This document shows, piece by piece, positions 37,824 through 46,568 of a stretch of DNA of 64,000 bases (positions within the stretch are counted from its first letter, which is position 1; each line of letters opens with the position of its first letter). The notes beneath the pieces are model-generated. The model saw only the letters and a list, made by a program, of their open reading frames with translations, ran no database searches and was not told where the DNA came from. The stretch covers positions 293,290-357,289 of the forward strand of contig NZ_QKMF01000004.1 in the NCBI RefSeq assembly GCF_003208435.1, given 5' to 3'. The stretch is from Pelagimonas varians (GTDB lineage Bacteria; Pseudomonadota; Alphaproteobacteria; Rhodobacterales; Rhodobacteraceae). Both the position numbers and the translations under genes were made by a program.

Positions 37824-38441
37824 GTGATAAGAGTATTGATTGCAGATGACCACGATCTTTTGCGCGACACGCTGATCGCGTTTCTCGGCGCTGAAGACGG
37901 TATCGAGTTGGGCAGTGCGTCAACTTTTGAAGAAGCCCGCACCAGAATTCAGGAAGACGATCCTTATAATCTGGTGTTACTGGACTATAAAATGCCGGGA
38001 ATGCGCGGCCTTGATAGCCTGTCTGAAGCGATTTCAATGAAGGGTGGTCAAAGGGTCGCTTTGATTTCCGGTCAGGCAACCCGTCAAATCGCTGAACAAG
38101 CGCTAAGTCTTGGGGCGGCAGGTTTCATTCCCAAAACGCTTCCAGCAAAGTCATTGGTCAATGCGGTCAAGTTTATGGCAATGGGCGAGCAATACGCGCC
38201 GATTGATTTCATGACCACACCGGACGAAGCCGAAGCGCATCCCATTGCCCAACTCTTGACGAAACGGGAACTTGAGGTTCTTCAAGGTTTGACCTCTGGA
38301 AAATCCAACAAGGAAATCGCCCGCGATCTGGATCTGACAGAACCTACAATCAAACTGCATATGAAGACGCTGTATCGAAAGCTGGAAGTCAACAATCGCA
38401 CCCAAGCGGCCGTTATTGCCCGCGACGCCAACCTGTTTTGA
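37824..38441 (+). CDS. LuxR/NarL-type response regulator
   Basis: This 205-residue protein has a REC domain (residues 1-115; acidic pair in LIADDHDLL, phospho-acceptor Asp54 in LVLLDYKMPG, conserved Lys104 in FIPKTLP). The C-terminal LuxR HTH spans about 143-203 (LTKRELEVLQGLTSGKSNKE then IARDLDLTEPTIKLHMKTLY). GTG start at 37824, with GAGGG 6 nt upstream. It sits inside the exopolysaccharide locus and is the natural receiver for the Hpt domain of the hybrid kinase. I infer that it binds the CTACCCG palindromes placed before the export, kinase and chain-length genes. Confidence 0.92.
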   Translation: MIRVLIADDHDLLRDTLIAFLGAEDGIELGSASTFEEARTRIQEDDPYNLVLLDYKMPGMRGLDSLSEAISMKGGQRVALISGQATRQIAEQALSLGAAGFIPKTLPAKSLVNAVKFMAMGEQYAPIDFMTTPDEAEAHPIAQLLTKRELEVLQGLTSGKSNKEIARDLDLTEPTIKLHMKTLYRKLEVNNRTQAAVIARDANLF

Positions 38442-38448
38442 TAACATC

Positions 38449-38464
38449 CCATCCGAACGGGTAG
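38449..38464. promoter_or_regulatory. Putative operator, site C
   Basis: CCATCCG-AA-CGGGTAG keeps the right arm of site A perfectly, with two changes in the left arm. It lies between the response regulator stop (38441) and the chain-length gene, about 92 bp upstream of the ATG at 38557. This is the same distance as at sites A and B. Confidence 0.65.
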
Positions 38465-38556
38465 GTTTGCGCACAAAGGTGCGCAATCCGTAGCCGTCCC
38501 CGCACAAGATTTTGGATGACTGTTGGCCTAGACATAACCGAACAAGGAGTACTGTT

Positions 38557-39993
38557 ATGGTTATGCACGCTGATCTTTCCCCGCCTTTCAACCCCATTGC
38601 AGGCGCTGCGAAACCGCGCCGCAAGTTTGTATCTCTGGGTCGGATTTTGCGCGGCGGCGGGCTGAAAGATGGCTCTCGCATTCCGCGCTACGTTTGGATC
38701 TTTGCCCTTGGAACGGCTGCAATCTGGGCACCGATCACTGGCTACCTCAAAACTGCACCACTGTCTTACACTAGCCATATGTCGCTGATTTTGCCGGGGT
38801 CTGGCGCATCATCGTCGGTTAATCTGGCGGATATTGGTCAGGCTTCCAGCTTTGCCAATTCAGCATTTTCCAGCGGTTCTGTCAGCCCGACCGAGACCTA
38901 CAAACGTCTTTTGTCCGCCGATCGGGTGCTGCGTGATGCGGCCAGCCGGGCAGGCGTGACCTTTCGAGAGTTTGGCAAACCGCAGGTGCAATTGGTGGAT
39001 CAAACGGCCTTTATTCACATCAAAATGAATGGACCAAGCCCGGCTGAGGTTCAAGCCCGCAACGCTTTTTTGCTTGATGCGTTTTTGGAAGAAATTGACC
39101 GGTTGAGAAACGATGAGCGTGACAGCCGCCACACCAGCAGCTTGACCGCAATCCGGGAGTATCAACAAACGGTTGGGGCGACGCGCGAAAAAATTGAGGA
39201 ATTACAACGGAAAACCGGGCTGCATTCGGTTGAACAGTTCCAACGTCAGATCCAAGAAGCAGATGCGCTGCAGCTCAAGATCGAAGCCTTGTCCGCAGCC
39301 CGCGAACGCGGCTCTGCTACGGTGAAGGGGCTGGAAAGCAAGCTCAACCTTGATGCGGAAACGGCTGCGTTGACCCTGCGCCTGAACAACGACGAAACCT
39401 ATGTTGCCTTGCTTCAGGTCATGGCGCAGGCATCAGGGGATTTGGCGACAGCACAGGCCCGCTATGGTGCAAAGCATCCAGATGTTGTCAAAGCCTCTCG
39501 GGCGATGCAGGCCGCGCGTAGCAAAGCCCAAACCCGCGCCATTGCCGTGACGGGGCAACCGTTGACGCTTGAAGGGGCCATTGATGGTGGACGCGGCGCA
39601 CTGCTGACGGAATTGGTGCGCCAAGAAACCGCGCGCAGCGGTTTGGACGCCGAACTAAAAGATCTGCGCGCATTATTGCAGCAGCACACAGCCCGCTTGG
39701 ACGAATTGGCACCCTATGCGGCGCGGCTTGAAGACAAACAGCGGGATTTTAATGTCGCAGAGGCGGTTTTTGCATCCGCAATCGCCCGATCTCAATCAAG
39801 TCGAACTGACGTCTATGCCAGCTATCCTTTGGTCCAAACCCTTGAGGATCCGACTTTGCCCGAAGACCCGTCTTCGCCGCGCCGCATGTTGGCAGTTGCC
39901 GCCGGAGGCGCAGCTACCTTTTTACTGATATTTGCGCTGTTCCTTGGCTGGGTTCGCCGTGGTTTGATCGACAAAATTCTGGTTACCAAGTGA
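38557..39993 (+). CDS. Polysaccharide chain-length determinant / GumC-like co-polymerase
   Basis: This 478-residue inner-membrane protein has TM1 at about 45-65 (YVWIFALGTAAIWAPITGYL) and a large periplasmic region with coiled-coil stretches (~185-270 and ~320-400, EYQQTVGATREKIEELQRKT). A C-terminal TM follows (LAVAAGGAATFLLIFALFLG). This is the Wzz/PCP layout, which sets polymer length and links Wzy to Wza. There is no Walker A or tyrosine-kinase domain after TM2. AAGGAG 8 nt upstream supports the ATG at 38557. It overlaps the next gene by 4 nt (GTGA). Confidence 0.86.
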   Translation: MVMHADLSPPFNPIAGAAKPRRKFVSLGRILRGGGLKDGSRIPRYVWIFALGTAAIWAPITGYLKTAPLSYTSHMSLILPGSGASSSVNLADIGQASSFANSAFSSGSVSPTETYKRLLSADRVLRDAASRAGVTFREFGKPQVQLVDQTAFIHIKMNGPSPAEVQARNAFLLDAFLEEIDRLRNDERDSRHTSSLTAIREYQQTVGATREKIEELQRKTGLHSVEQFQRQIQEADALQLKIEALSAARERGSATVKGLESKLNLDAETAALTLRLNNDETYVALLQVMAQASGDLATAQARYGAKHPDVVKASRAMQAARSKAQTRAIAVTGQPLTLEGAIDGGRGALLTELVRQETARSGLDAELKDLRALLQQHTARLDELAPYAARLEDKQRDFNVAEAVFASAIARSQSSRTDVYASYPLVQTLEDPTLPEDPSSPRRMLAVAAGGAATFLLIFALFLGWVRRGLIDKILVTK

Positions 39994-41300
39994 CAAACCC
40001 TTTGATTGCCCCGGAAAACCCCGCCGAAAAAATGATGTGGCGCGCCATTGTCTGGACCTGGCCATTATACGGCCTTGGTGCGCTCTATATTGTTGGGCCG
40101 GTGTTGGCTTGGGTCTTGTTTGGTATCTGTTTGCTGTCACTCTACCTTGGTCCTGCCATCCGCGAGGATCTGCGTGCAACCGGTGATGTGCCACCACTGG
40201 TTTGGGTTTGGTTTTTGGGAATGTTCGTGATGCTGGTGGCGCTTTGGGCCGGCCACTTGAACTGGGGACTTGGGTTAAAGCAAACCATCAAATCCACGAT
40301 CGGCTGGGCCAAAGGCTGGGCCTTGCTTGCTTTGTTTCCATTGGCAGGCGCAATTTTGCCAATCCGGCGTGAACTGTTGGTGCGGGCGCAATGCAAACTT
40401 GGTCTTTGGACCTTGTGTATTGCACCCATTTTGCTGATAGCCCCCTACATTGGCTTGCCGGAACGGATATGGACGTCACCGCTAAAAGCGGTTGGGGGCC
40501 CTGGGCCTGAGTATTTTTCGGTCTATTTTTTCACTTTTGACCCATCATCCTGGACCCCGCGTTGGCAATTCTTTGCGCCTTGGTCGCCGTTTGCCGCGCT
40601 TTTGGGGGTCACCACGGTATTGTTTGCGTTGGAAGACAAGGACAAACGTTGGCGCGCCGCTGGTGTTGCCGCCGGGACGTTGATGATTTTTGCCTCGAAA
40701 TCCAGAATGGGGCTTGTGGGCTTGGTCGCCTGTACATTGGGACCGCGGATGATGCCTCTGGTGTTGCGCAGTTGGGCATGGATGATCGTGGCGGGTTTGA
40801 CTGCGTCCTTGGGCGTTATCGGCGTGCGTCTGGTTCAAGCCCTGTCCGATGGGGTTGCTGCCTTTAAGGGCGCACGGGCTGACAGCACGCGTGTGCGCGC
40901 AACCTTGCAAAGCATCGCCAAAGAACGCTGGCAAGAAGAGGCGGTCTGGTTTGGTCATGGCACCGTCCAGCCGGGGCCGCATTTGGTGGAATACATGCCC
41001 ATAGGCAGCCATCACACGTGGTTTGGTTTGTTGTTCGTCAAGGGGGTGGTCGGCTTTTTGGCCTTTGCCGTGCCTTTGATCTGGCAAACGTCAATCGCCT
41101 TGATCGATGCGGCGCGCGGACCGCGAGGGCGTTTGCCGCTAGGCCTGTGTATGGTTCTGATTTTATTGTCTTTTGGCGAAAATATTGAAATCGAGGTCTA
41201 CTTGCTTTGGCCCGCTTTGGTCATATTGGGCATTCATGCGCGCGAATGCTGGACACACCCGGATCCAAAAACCGACCCCAATTTCGCGTCCCTTTGCTGA
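39990..41300 (+). CDS. O-antigen polymerase/ligase-type membrane protein (Wzy-like)
   Basis: This 436-residue protein has about ten to twelve hydrophobic segments. A large periplasmic loop (about residues 290-340) holds RVRATLQSIAKERWQEEAVW and then FGHGTV and GSHHTWFGLLFVKGVVGFLA, matching the Wzy_C/O-antigen ligase pattern with its conserved histidine region. In this locus it is the best candidate for the polymerase of the repeat unit. It starts with GTG at 39990, overlapping the stop of the chain-length gene, so the two are translationally coupled. Confidence 0.85.
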   Translation: MTNPLIAPENPAEKMMWRAIVWTWPLYGLGALYIVGPVLAWVLFGICLLSLYLGPAIREDLRATGDVPPLVWVWFLGMFVMLVALWAGHLNWGLGLKQTIKSTIGWAKGWALLALFPLAGAILPIRRELLVRAQCKLGLWTLCIAPILLIAPYIGLPERIWTSPLKAVGGPGPEYFSVYFFTFDPSSWTPRWQFFAPWSPFAALLGVTTVLFALEDKDKRWRAAGVAAGTLMIFASKSRMGLVGLVACTLGPRMMPLVLRSWAWMIVAGLTASLGVIGVRLVQALSDGVAAFKGARADSTRVRATLQSIAKERWQEEAVWFGHGTVQPGPHLVEYMPIGSHHTWFGLLFVKGVVGFLAFAVPLIWQTSIALIDAARGPRGRLPLGLCMVLILLSFGENIEIEVYLLWPALVILGIHARECWTHPDPKTDPNFASLC

Positions 41301-41456
41301 CTGCGCCCTTGAGCTATTGGTGCATGTAGTGTCGCAGTTTTAATGGCGATTTGTCCCGTGTGGTTGCGATCCTCCCCGAACTGGTGACAATGCGATCTAG
41401 CTGCATTGGACTCGAACCCTTTGCTGGATCAATCAAGCCACAACTGGGATATTAGC

Positions 41457-41897
41457 GTGTTTCGTTTCCTAAAAACTCTGTTCTCGAAACCGGAAAAAGG
41501 CAGGTTGGCTCGGGCTCTTGAACGGCTGGATATCTCTGCCGAGGCGTTTCGAAGTGCTGCAGAGAAATGCGGTCCGCCTCAGTCGCAGGTTTTTTGGCAA
41601 TTGGCTGGCGCAACGTCAGACCTGCGCAACAAAGTGGCGGCAGACCCTGCGCAGATCACACCGCTGAGAAAGCTCATCGTTTTTTTCATTCCCAAGATGT
41701 CGGAGCTGACCAATAGATGGGCAAGGCTGGCAGAATTGAACCCGTTGGAAGCCGCAGATCCAAATGCGCTGGCTGAATTTCAGAACTATCTGACATTGAT
41801 ACGAACTGCAGAGCGCGCCTGTTTGTCAAAACAATACAGTGATTTGCATGCTTCAATGAAGACGGTAGAGACGCAATTAGACCGGTATGCCCGGTGA
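41457..41897 (+). CDS. Small helical protein coupled to a DEAH helicase
   Basis: This protein of about 146 residues is predicted to be almost entirely alpha-helical, with no signal peptide. It has a basic N-terminus (FRFLKTLFSKPEKGRLARAL), a central helix with a hydrophobic patch (LRKLIVFFIPKMSELTNRW) and an acidic C-terminal part. I recognise no domain with confidence. The GTG at 41457 with GGGA upstream is preferred, and a TTG at 41406 is an alternative. Its stop overlaps the GTG of the helicase (GTGA, 41894-41897), implying a joint function with it. Confidence 0.68.
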   Translation: MFRFLKTLFSKPEKGRLARALERLDISAEAFRSAAEKCGPPQSQVFWQLAGATSDLRNKVAADPAQITPLRKLIVFFIPKMSELTNRWARLAELNPLEAADPNALAEFQNYLTLIRTAERACLSKQYSDLHASMKTVETQLDRYAR

Positions 41898-44230
41898 CGT
41901 TACCAGCAGATTTTTCAAAACTACGGTTTCGTCACCCTTGGCGCAGTTATCAAGCCCGTCTCCTGAGTGAGATGGAGCACCATCTCGCCGATGATAAACT
42001 GCATTTTGTCGCGGCACCGGGGGCGGGAAAAACTGTGCTTGGGTTGGAAATTATCCGGCGTTTGGGGCACAGAACCTTGATCCTTGCCCCGAGCCTGTTG
42101 GTCCGTGATCAGTGGATCACACGGTTGGTTGACGATTTTTTGGACGGCCAGCAGCCGGATTGGATCAGCACGGATTTGACCTCGGATGCACCAGTGCGGG
42201 TCAGCACCTATCAAAACGTCCACACAAGCCGTACCAAAAAACTGCCGCCCTTTGATCTCTTGTGTCTGGATGAGGCCCATCATTTGCGCCGTGCATGGTG
42301 GAAAACCCTCACGCGCCTTGCCCGCGTAAACCGGCCTGTTACATTGTCTCTAACCGCGACGCCGCCCTACGATGCGCAGGCCGTAGAATGGCGTAATTAT
42401 ATGGCGTTATGCGGCCCTGTTGATGCAGAAATTTCAGTTCCGGAGCTGGTTTTGAGCGGCGATTTGTGTCCGCATCAAGATCTCGTTTATCTCGCGGGTG
42501 CCGCAGATGTGCAGGCCTATTACGACAGTTTGCATAACGAACAGATGCTGTTTGACGCCCTTTCATCTGATCGGGATATATTGGCGTCGCTGCAAGGTGA
42601 CCCTTGGATTGTTGACACCGAAATCCATGCCCATGCTATTTTGGAAAACCCGGCCCGCTTCAGCGCGATGTTGATTTACCTGCGCCACAATCATTGTGCG
42701 ATCCCTGTCTATGCCAGACGTGTTTTGCAGGTGAACGATGCTGATTGGCCAGCCTTGGATTGGCGCTGGCTTTTGATATTGTTTCGGGCCTTTCCACAAG
42801 ACGAATTGCCCAAGGATTTGTTGCGCCGCCTCAAGTCTTCGCGCGCCCTACGCAACGACACTCTTACTTTGCCGCCAGCTGCGTTTTCTGATCGTCTCGG
42901 GCTTTTGAGAAACGATCAAGCGCTTTTGAAGGCCATTCGAACAATCTATTCAATTGAACGGGTGGCGCGGGGCAAAGATTTGCGCATGGCGATCTTGCTG
43001 GACCGAATTGGCAAATCTAATGTGCGGCTGGCGGGGGCCATGCCGGAATTCAATACATTGGGTGTCTTCCAACATTTGCGCCAGACTGATCGGCACGCAA
43101 ATCTGGCGGTTCTAACTGGACAGCTGGCGATCCTTCCTAAGAGGCTGAGCAAGGGGCTGGATGCCCGTCCCATGATCGATGAACCGGATTATGTCTCTGT
43201 TATTGGGACACAAATTTCCGAGGCAGTGGCGCGGGTGAACCGTGCTTTTACCAGAGGCGATGTGCAGGTTATCATTGGAACCCAGGCGTTTTTGGGACAA
43301 GGCTGGGATGCTCCGGCGCTAAATGCACTGGTTTTGGGGACACGTTTAAAAAGCTTTGTAGCCGTTAACCAGTTGCGGGGCCGCGCGCTTCGGATTTTCC
43401 GAAACGCGCCTGAAAAGACATCACACATCTGGCACATGGCTATGGTGCCAAAAAGCAAGGTCGAGGGCGAGGATATTGAACGCCTGCAACGCCGGTTTGA
43501 CTGTTTTGTTCGCTTGGACCGGGCTGTGGGCGTGATCCATTCGAGTTTTGATCTGCAAGGGACGGTCAACGCACAAAATACGCTGGCAGAACAGCAGGCA
43601 AGGTCCCATGACCAGCTTGGGCAAGAGTGGCAAACAGCTTTGGTTAGCCGTGGCGATTTCGAAGCAAAACTGGCAACAAGAACGTCGCTTCCATGGCATC
43701 GAAAGCTTCAGGCGCTTCCGGTTCCGGCATTGTCAATTTGGGCGCGGCTCGGGGCAGCTTTTGGACGACCTCCACCCGTGTCGCAAACACGCCGGGTGAT
43801 CTTGCGCATGGCAAAAATGATTGTTGCCAGCCTGTCAGACTTGGGTGACTTGCCGCCGGTGACCCACGATTTGTCACCTATCGTGACCTGGGATGGCAAA
43901 AGCTGGCAGGTCGGGCTTAACACCGATTGTAAGCTGGACGAGGCCATTTTTCACGAAACATTTCAGCAGCTGTTCAGTTCGGTTCTTAGTCCGCGCTATG
44001 TGATTTGTGTCAAATCAGGCCTTGTTCATGCCAATTTTCAATACTTTTCGGTGCCGGATCGGTTTGGCTCCAACAAAGAACGTGCCACGCTTTACTGGCG
44101 CAATTGGCAAGCATTTTTGGGGCGCGGCAGGCTGGTTTATACCCGAACAGTGCAAGGGCGCGCGACCTTGCAAGCCGCCCGCCTAAGCACAGCAGGTTTT
44201 AGCACCAAGACAAATACCAAATGGCAATAG
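41894..44230 (+). CDS. DEAH-box superfamily 2 helicase of unknown role
   Basis: This is a 778-residue SF2 protein of the ResIII/type III-like group. A Q-like PWRSYQ lies at 15-20, Walker A APGAGKT at 41-47, motif II LDEAHH at 125-130 and motif III SLTATPP at 152-158. An insert of roughly 300 residues of unknown fold follows. Motif V is IIGTQAFLGQGWDAP (460-474) and motif VI QLRGRALR (493-500). The C-terminal ~250 residues carry no nuclease or methylase motif that I can see. It forms a two-gene cassette with the small helical protein, with no recombinase, toxin or methylase beside it. DNA repair, RNA metabolism or phage defence are all possible. Confidence 0.8.
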   Translation: MTLPADFSKLRFRHPWRSYQARLLSEMEHHLADDKLHFVAAPGAGKTVLGLEIIRRLGHRTLILAPSLLVRDQWITRLVDDFLDGQQPDWISTDLTSDAPVRVSTYQNVHTSRTKKLPPFDLLCLDEAHHLRRAWWKTLTRLARVNRPVTLSLTATPPYDAQAVEWRNYMALCGPVDAEISVPELVLSGDLCPHQDLVYLAGAADVQAYYDSLHNEQMLFDALSSDRDILASLQGDPWIVDTEIHAHAILENPARFSAMLIYLRHNHCAIPVYARRVLQVNDADWPALDWRWLLILFRAFPQDELPKDLLRRLKSSRALRNDTLTLPPAAFSDRLGLLRNDQALLKAIRTIYSIERVARGKDLRMAILLDRIGKSNVRLAGAMPEFNTLGVFQHLRQTDRHANLAVLTGQLAILPKRLSKGLDARPMIDEPDYVSVIGTQISEAVARVNRAFTRGDVQVIIGTQAFLGQGWDAPALNALVLGTRLKSFVAVNQLRGRALRIFRNAPEKTSHIWHMAMVPKSKVEGEDIERLQRRFDCFVRLDRAVGVIHSSFDLQGTVNAQNTLAEQQARSHDQLGQEWQTALVSRGDFEAKLATRTSLPWHRKLQALPVPALSIWARLGAAFGRPPPVSQTRRVILRMAKMIVASLSDLGDLPPVTHDLSPIVTWDGKSWQVGLNTDCKLDEAIFHETFQQLFSSVLSPRYVICVKSGLVHANFQYFSVPDRFGSNKERATLYWRNWQAFLGRGRLVYTRTVQGRATLQAARLSTAGFSTKTNTKWQ

Positions 44231-44238
44231 CGGGATCG

Positions 44239-45360
44239 TCAGGATTGGCGGGCGACGCGGGCGTTTCGTTGGCCCCAATCTGTAAACACATCCGCCATGA
44301 TCGAGCTTGTGATCTCTTCAATCTCAGATGACCCGATTGATTGATCCCCTTGATGTCCAAAAGCTACCACCTCGTCACCTATAGCGACTGCGGGAACGGA
44401 TGTGATGTCAGCCACAATTGTATTCATGGAAACCTTACCCAGAACCGGCACCTTTTGACCGCCGATCAATACAGCGCCGCGCCCGGAAAACAGCCGCGAA
44501 TATCCGTTTGCATACCCCAGTGCGATGCTGGCCAACACTTTGTTTTCTTGCAAGCGGCAGGAGCGATCATATCCAACGCTACTGCCTTCGGGGTAGTGTC
44601 CGATGCTGATCACGCGGGCCTTTAGCGCCAGCGCGGATTGAAACGCGGGGCGCGGGCCCTTTATGCCATATAGGATGGCCCCGCAGCGCATCATGTCGGT
44701 TTTCGGATCTTGCTGCGCGCGCAGGGTCAAAGTGCTGCCTGCGTGTGTCAGAACATTGGCACGCGTCAGGGAAGTGTTGGTAAAAACCCAGTCACAATCC
44801 TGATGAAAACGGGCGATACTTGCAGCAAGGTCTTCGGCGGCGTTTGATGGAAAGTGCGTGCACAGCCCAATGATTTTGTCCGGGGCCAACGCCACCATCT
44901 TTTGTAGCTCTGTCCGCCCGAAACCGGTAGAAAGTTCAAGCCCGTCGCGCGACATACCACCGGCATTCAAGGACAAATGCAGGTTGGGCAGCGCCGCGGC
45001 CCCGAGGGTTTTGATCAACTGCTCAAGAGACAGCTGGCTTCCGACCAGTTCCTCTACGCGATCCCCGATTGCGGATCGAACTTCATACGGCGTGGCAGAT
45101 CGCAGACGTAAAACGCGGCCTTGGAACCCCGCTGCGCGCACGGCGCGTGCTTCGGCATTCGACGAAATCCCGATATGGCTGATATTTCGGTTGATGAGCA
45201 AAGGCACAACATTTTCAATGCCATGTCCATAGGCGTCGCCTTTGACAACAGCGCACAGCAGGGTATCCGCGGGCATAAGACCAATCACGGCGTCCAGATT
45301 TTGCTCGAGTTTGGACCTGGAAATTTCGCACCAAGAACTCTCGGTCAATGTGTCACCCAT
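44239..45360 (-). CDS. alr: Alanine racemase
   Basis: This 373-residue fold-type III PLP enzyme has the lysine that binds PLP in LLCAVVKGDAYGHG and the catalytic tyrosine segment SVGYDRSCRL. GYANGYSRLFSGRGAVLIGG and VLGKVSMNTIVADIT are also present, in family order. It interconverts L- and D-alanine, or another amino acid. It is the last gene of a catabolic unit and overlaps the M20 amidohydrolase by 8 nt. Its job may therefore be racemising a catabolic intermediate rather than making cell-wall D-Ala. The ATG at 45360 is preferred; a TTG 12 nt upstream is possible. Confidence 0.9.
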   Translation of the reverse strand: MGDTLTESSWCEISRSKLEQNLDAVIGLMPADTLLCAVVKGDAYGHGIENVVPLLINRNISHIGISSNAEARAVRAAGFQGRVLRLRSATPYEVRSAIGDRVEELVGSQLSLEQLIKTLGAAALPNLHLSLNAGGMSRDGLELSTGFGRTELQKMVALAPDKIIGLCTHFPSNAAEDLAASIARFHQDCDWVFTNTSLTRANVLTHAGSTLTLRAQQDPKTDMMRCGAILYGIKGPRPAFQSALALKARVISIGHYPEGSSVGYDRSCRLQENKVLASIALGYANGYSRLFSGRGAVLIGGQKVPVLGKVSMNTIVADITSVPAVAIGDEVVAFGHQGDQSIGSSEIEEITSSIMADVFTDWGQRNARVARQS

Positions 45361-46543
45361 TGGCAGGTGCAATGGCCGGTGCAGGCTGGCACAGGATCTG
45401 GTCTATGATTTCAACAAACAGGGATACGCCGATGGGGATTAGCGCATCGGGAAAGTCATAGTTTGGATTGTGCAATTGCGGGTGCTCTTTGCCCGATCCC
45501 AAAAACAAAAGCGCGGCTTTGGCTCCGTCTATTCCAAAGCGTCCGAAATCTTCGGACCAACGCATTGGCGATGTCATGCTGTCCGAATCCAGCCCAAGTT
45601 TTCCTGCTGCATCCGCTGCGATGTCGATGGCATCCGCATCGTTGGTTGTTGCCAAAAACACCTCATGCCAAGTGAGATCAGCTGCCAGTCGGGGGTCGTG
45701 TTGCAAACTATGGGCGAGCAGGTCTTTTGCATCCGCGATCATCTGCTCCATACGGGTGTCGGATTGACTGCGCAGTGTGATCCGCATTTCGCCAACTCCG
45801 GGTGCAATCCCAAAACTCGGCTCGCCCAGACTGACATGGGTCAGCGTCGCCAATGCAATGTCGCTATGCGGTGTTTGCGCGCCGCCAAGGGTGGGCAATG
45901 TTTGCATCAAAGACGCCATAACAGAGGCGGGGGACACCCCGTTTTCAGGGGCCGCAGCATGCGAAGTTCTGCCTTGAAAGGAGATTTTCATCCCCCGTGA
46001 TGCGCAGTTTGCGGGGCCTTTGCGCAGGCCGATCTGGCCAAACGGGTGGCCCGGAACGTTGTGGAAGGCAAAGGCATAATCGGGTTGGATTTCAGCCCAG
46101 CGGGGATCAGCGATCACGGCAGCGGCCCCCGCGCCGGTTTCTTCGGCGGGTTGAAACAGCAAAATCACGCGCCCCCGAGCCGGCCGTTTTGCCAGTGCCA
46201 AACCAAGTCCCAGCACCATGGCCATATGGCCATCATGCCCGCAGAGATGCGCCTTGCCATCGGTTTTGGACCGGTAGGGCAGGCCAGACACTTCTTGGAT
46301 CGGCAAGGCATCCAGTTCGCAGCGGATCATGACAGTAGGCCCATCCGCTGTGCCGTCAAAAGACGCGGCAATGCCATGTTCCCCCAAGTCTGTCCAGATT
46401 TCATCCGCCTCGGCACGCAGCAACTCTTGCAAGATGCGTTCGGCGGTTCCGTGCTCTTGGCCCGATACCTCGGGGGTTTCATGCAGGTTGTGGCGCAAGG
46501 CGACCAAATGGGCCAATTGATCGTCTGTAAGGGCAGGGTGCAT
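45353..46543 (-). CDS. M20-family amidohydrolase (hippurate/N-acyl amino acid hydrolase type)
   Basis: This 396-residue metallo-amidohydrolase has RHNLHETPEVSGQEHGTAER, the metal site KAHLCGHDGHMAMVLGLGLA, FQPAEETGAGAAAVI and the late SEDFGRFG with a terminal histidine region. Members hydrolyse N-acyl amino acids or related amides in the cytoplasm. The ATG at 46543 with AAAGG upstream is preferred; an ATG at 46567, two bases after the deacetylase stop, is also possible. It is flanked by an HDAC-like deacetylase and alanine racemase, so it likely removes an acyl group from an intermediate. Confidence 0.9.
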   Translation of the reverse strand: MHPALTDDQLAHLVALRHNLHETPEVSGQEHGTAERILQELLRAEADEIWTDLGEHGIAASFDGTADGPTVMIRCELDALPIQEVSGLPYRSKTDGKAHLCGHDGHMAMVLGLGLALAKRPARGRVILLFQPAEETGAGAAAVIADPRWAEIQPDYAFAFHNVPGHPFGQIGLRKGPANCASRGMKISFQGRTSHAAAPENGVSPASVMASLMQTLPTLGGAQTPHSDIALATLTHVSLGEPSFGIAPGVGEMRITLRSQSDTRMEQMIADAKDLLAHSLQHDPRLAADLTWHEVFLATTNDADAIDIAADAAGKLGLDSDSMTSPMRWSEDFGRFGIDGAKAALLFLGSGKEHPQLHNPNYDFPDALIPIGVSLFVEIIDQILCQPAPAIAPANG

Positions 46544-46568
46544 GGGGGGCCTTTCTGGTCGGATCATA

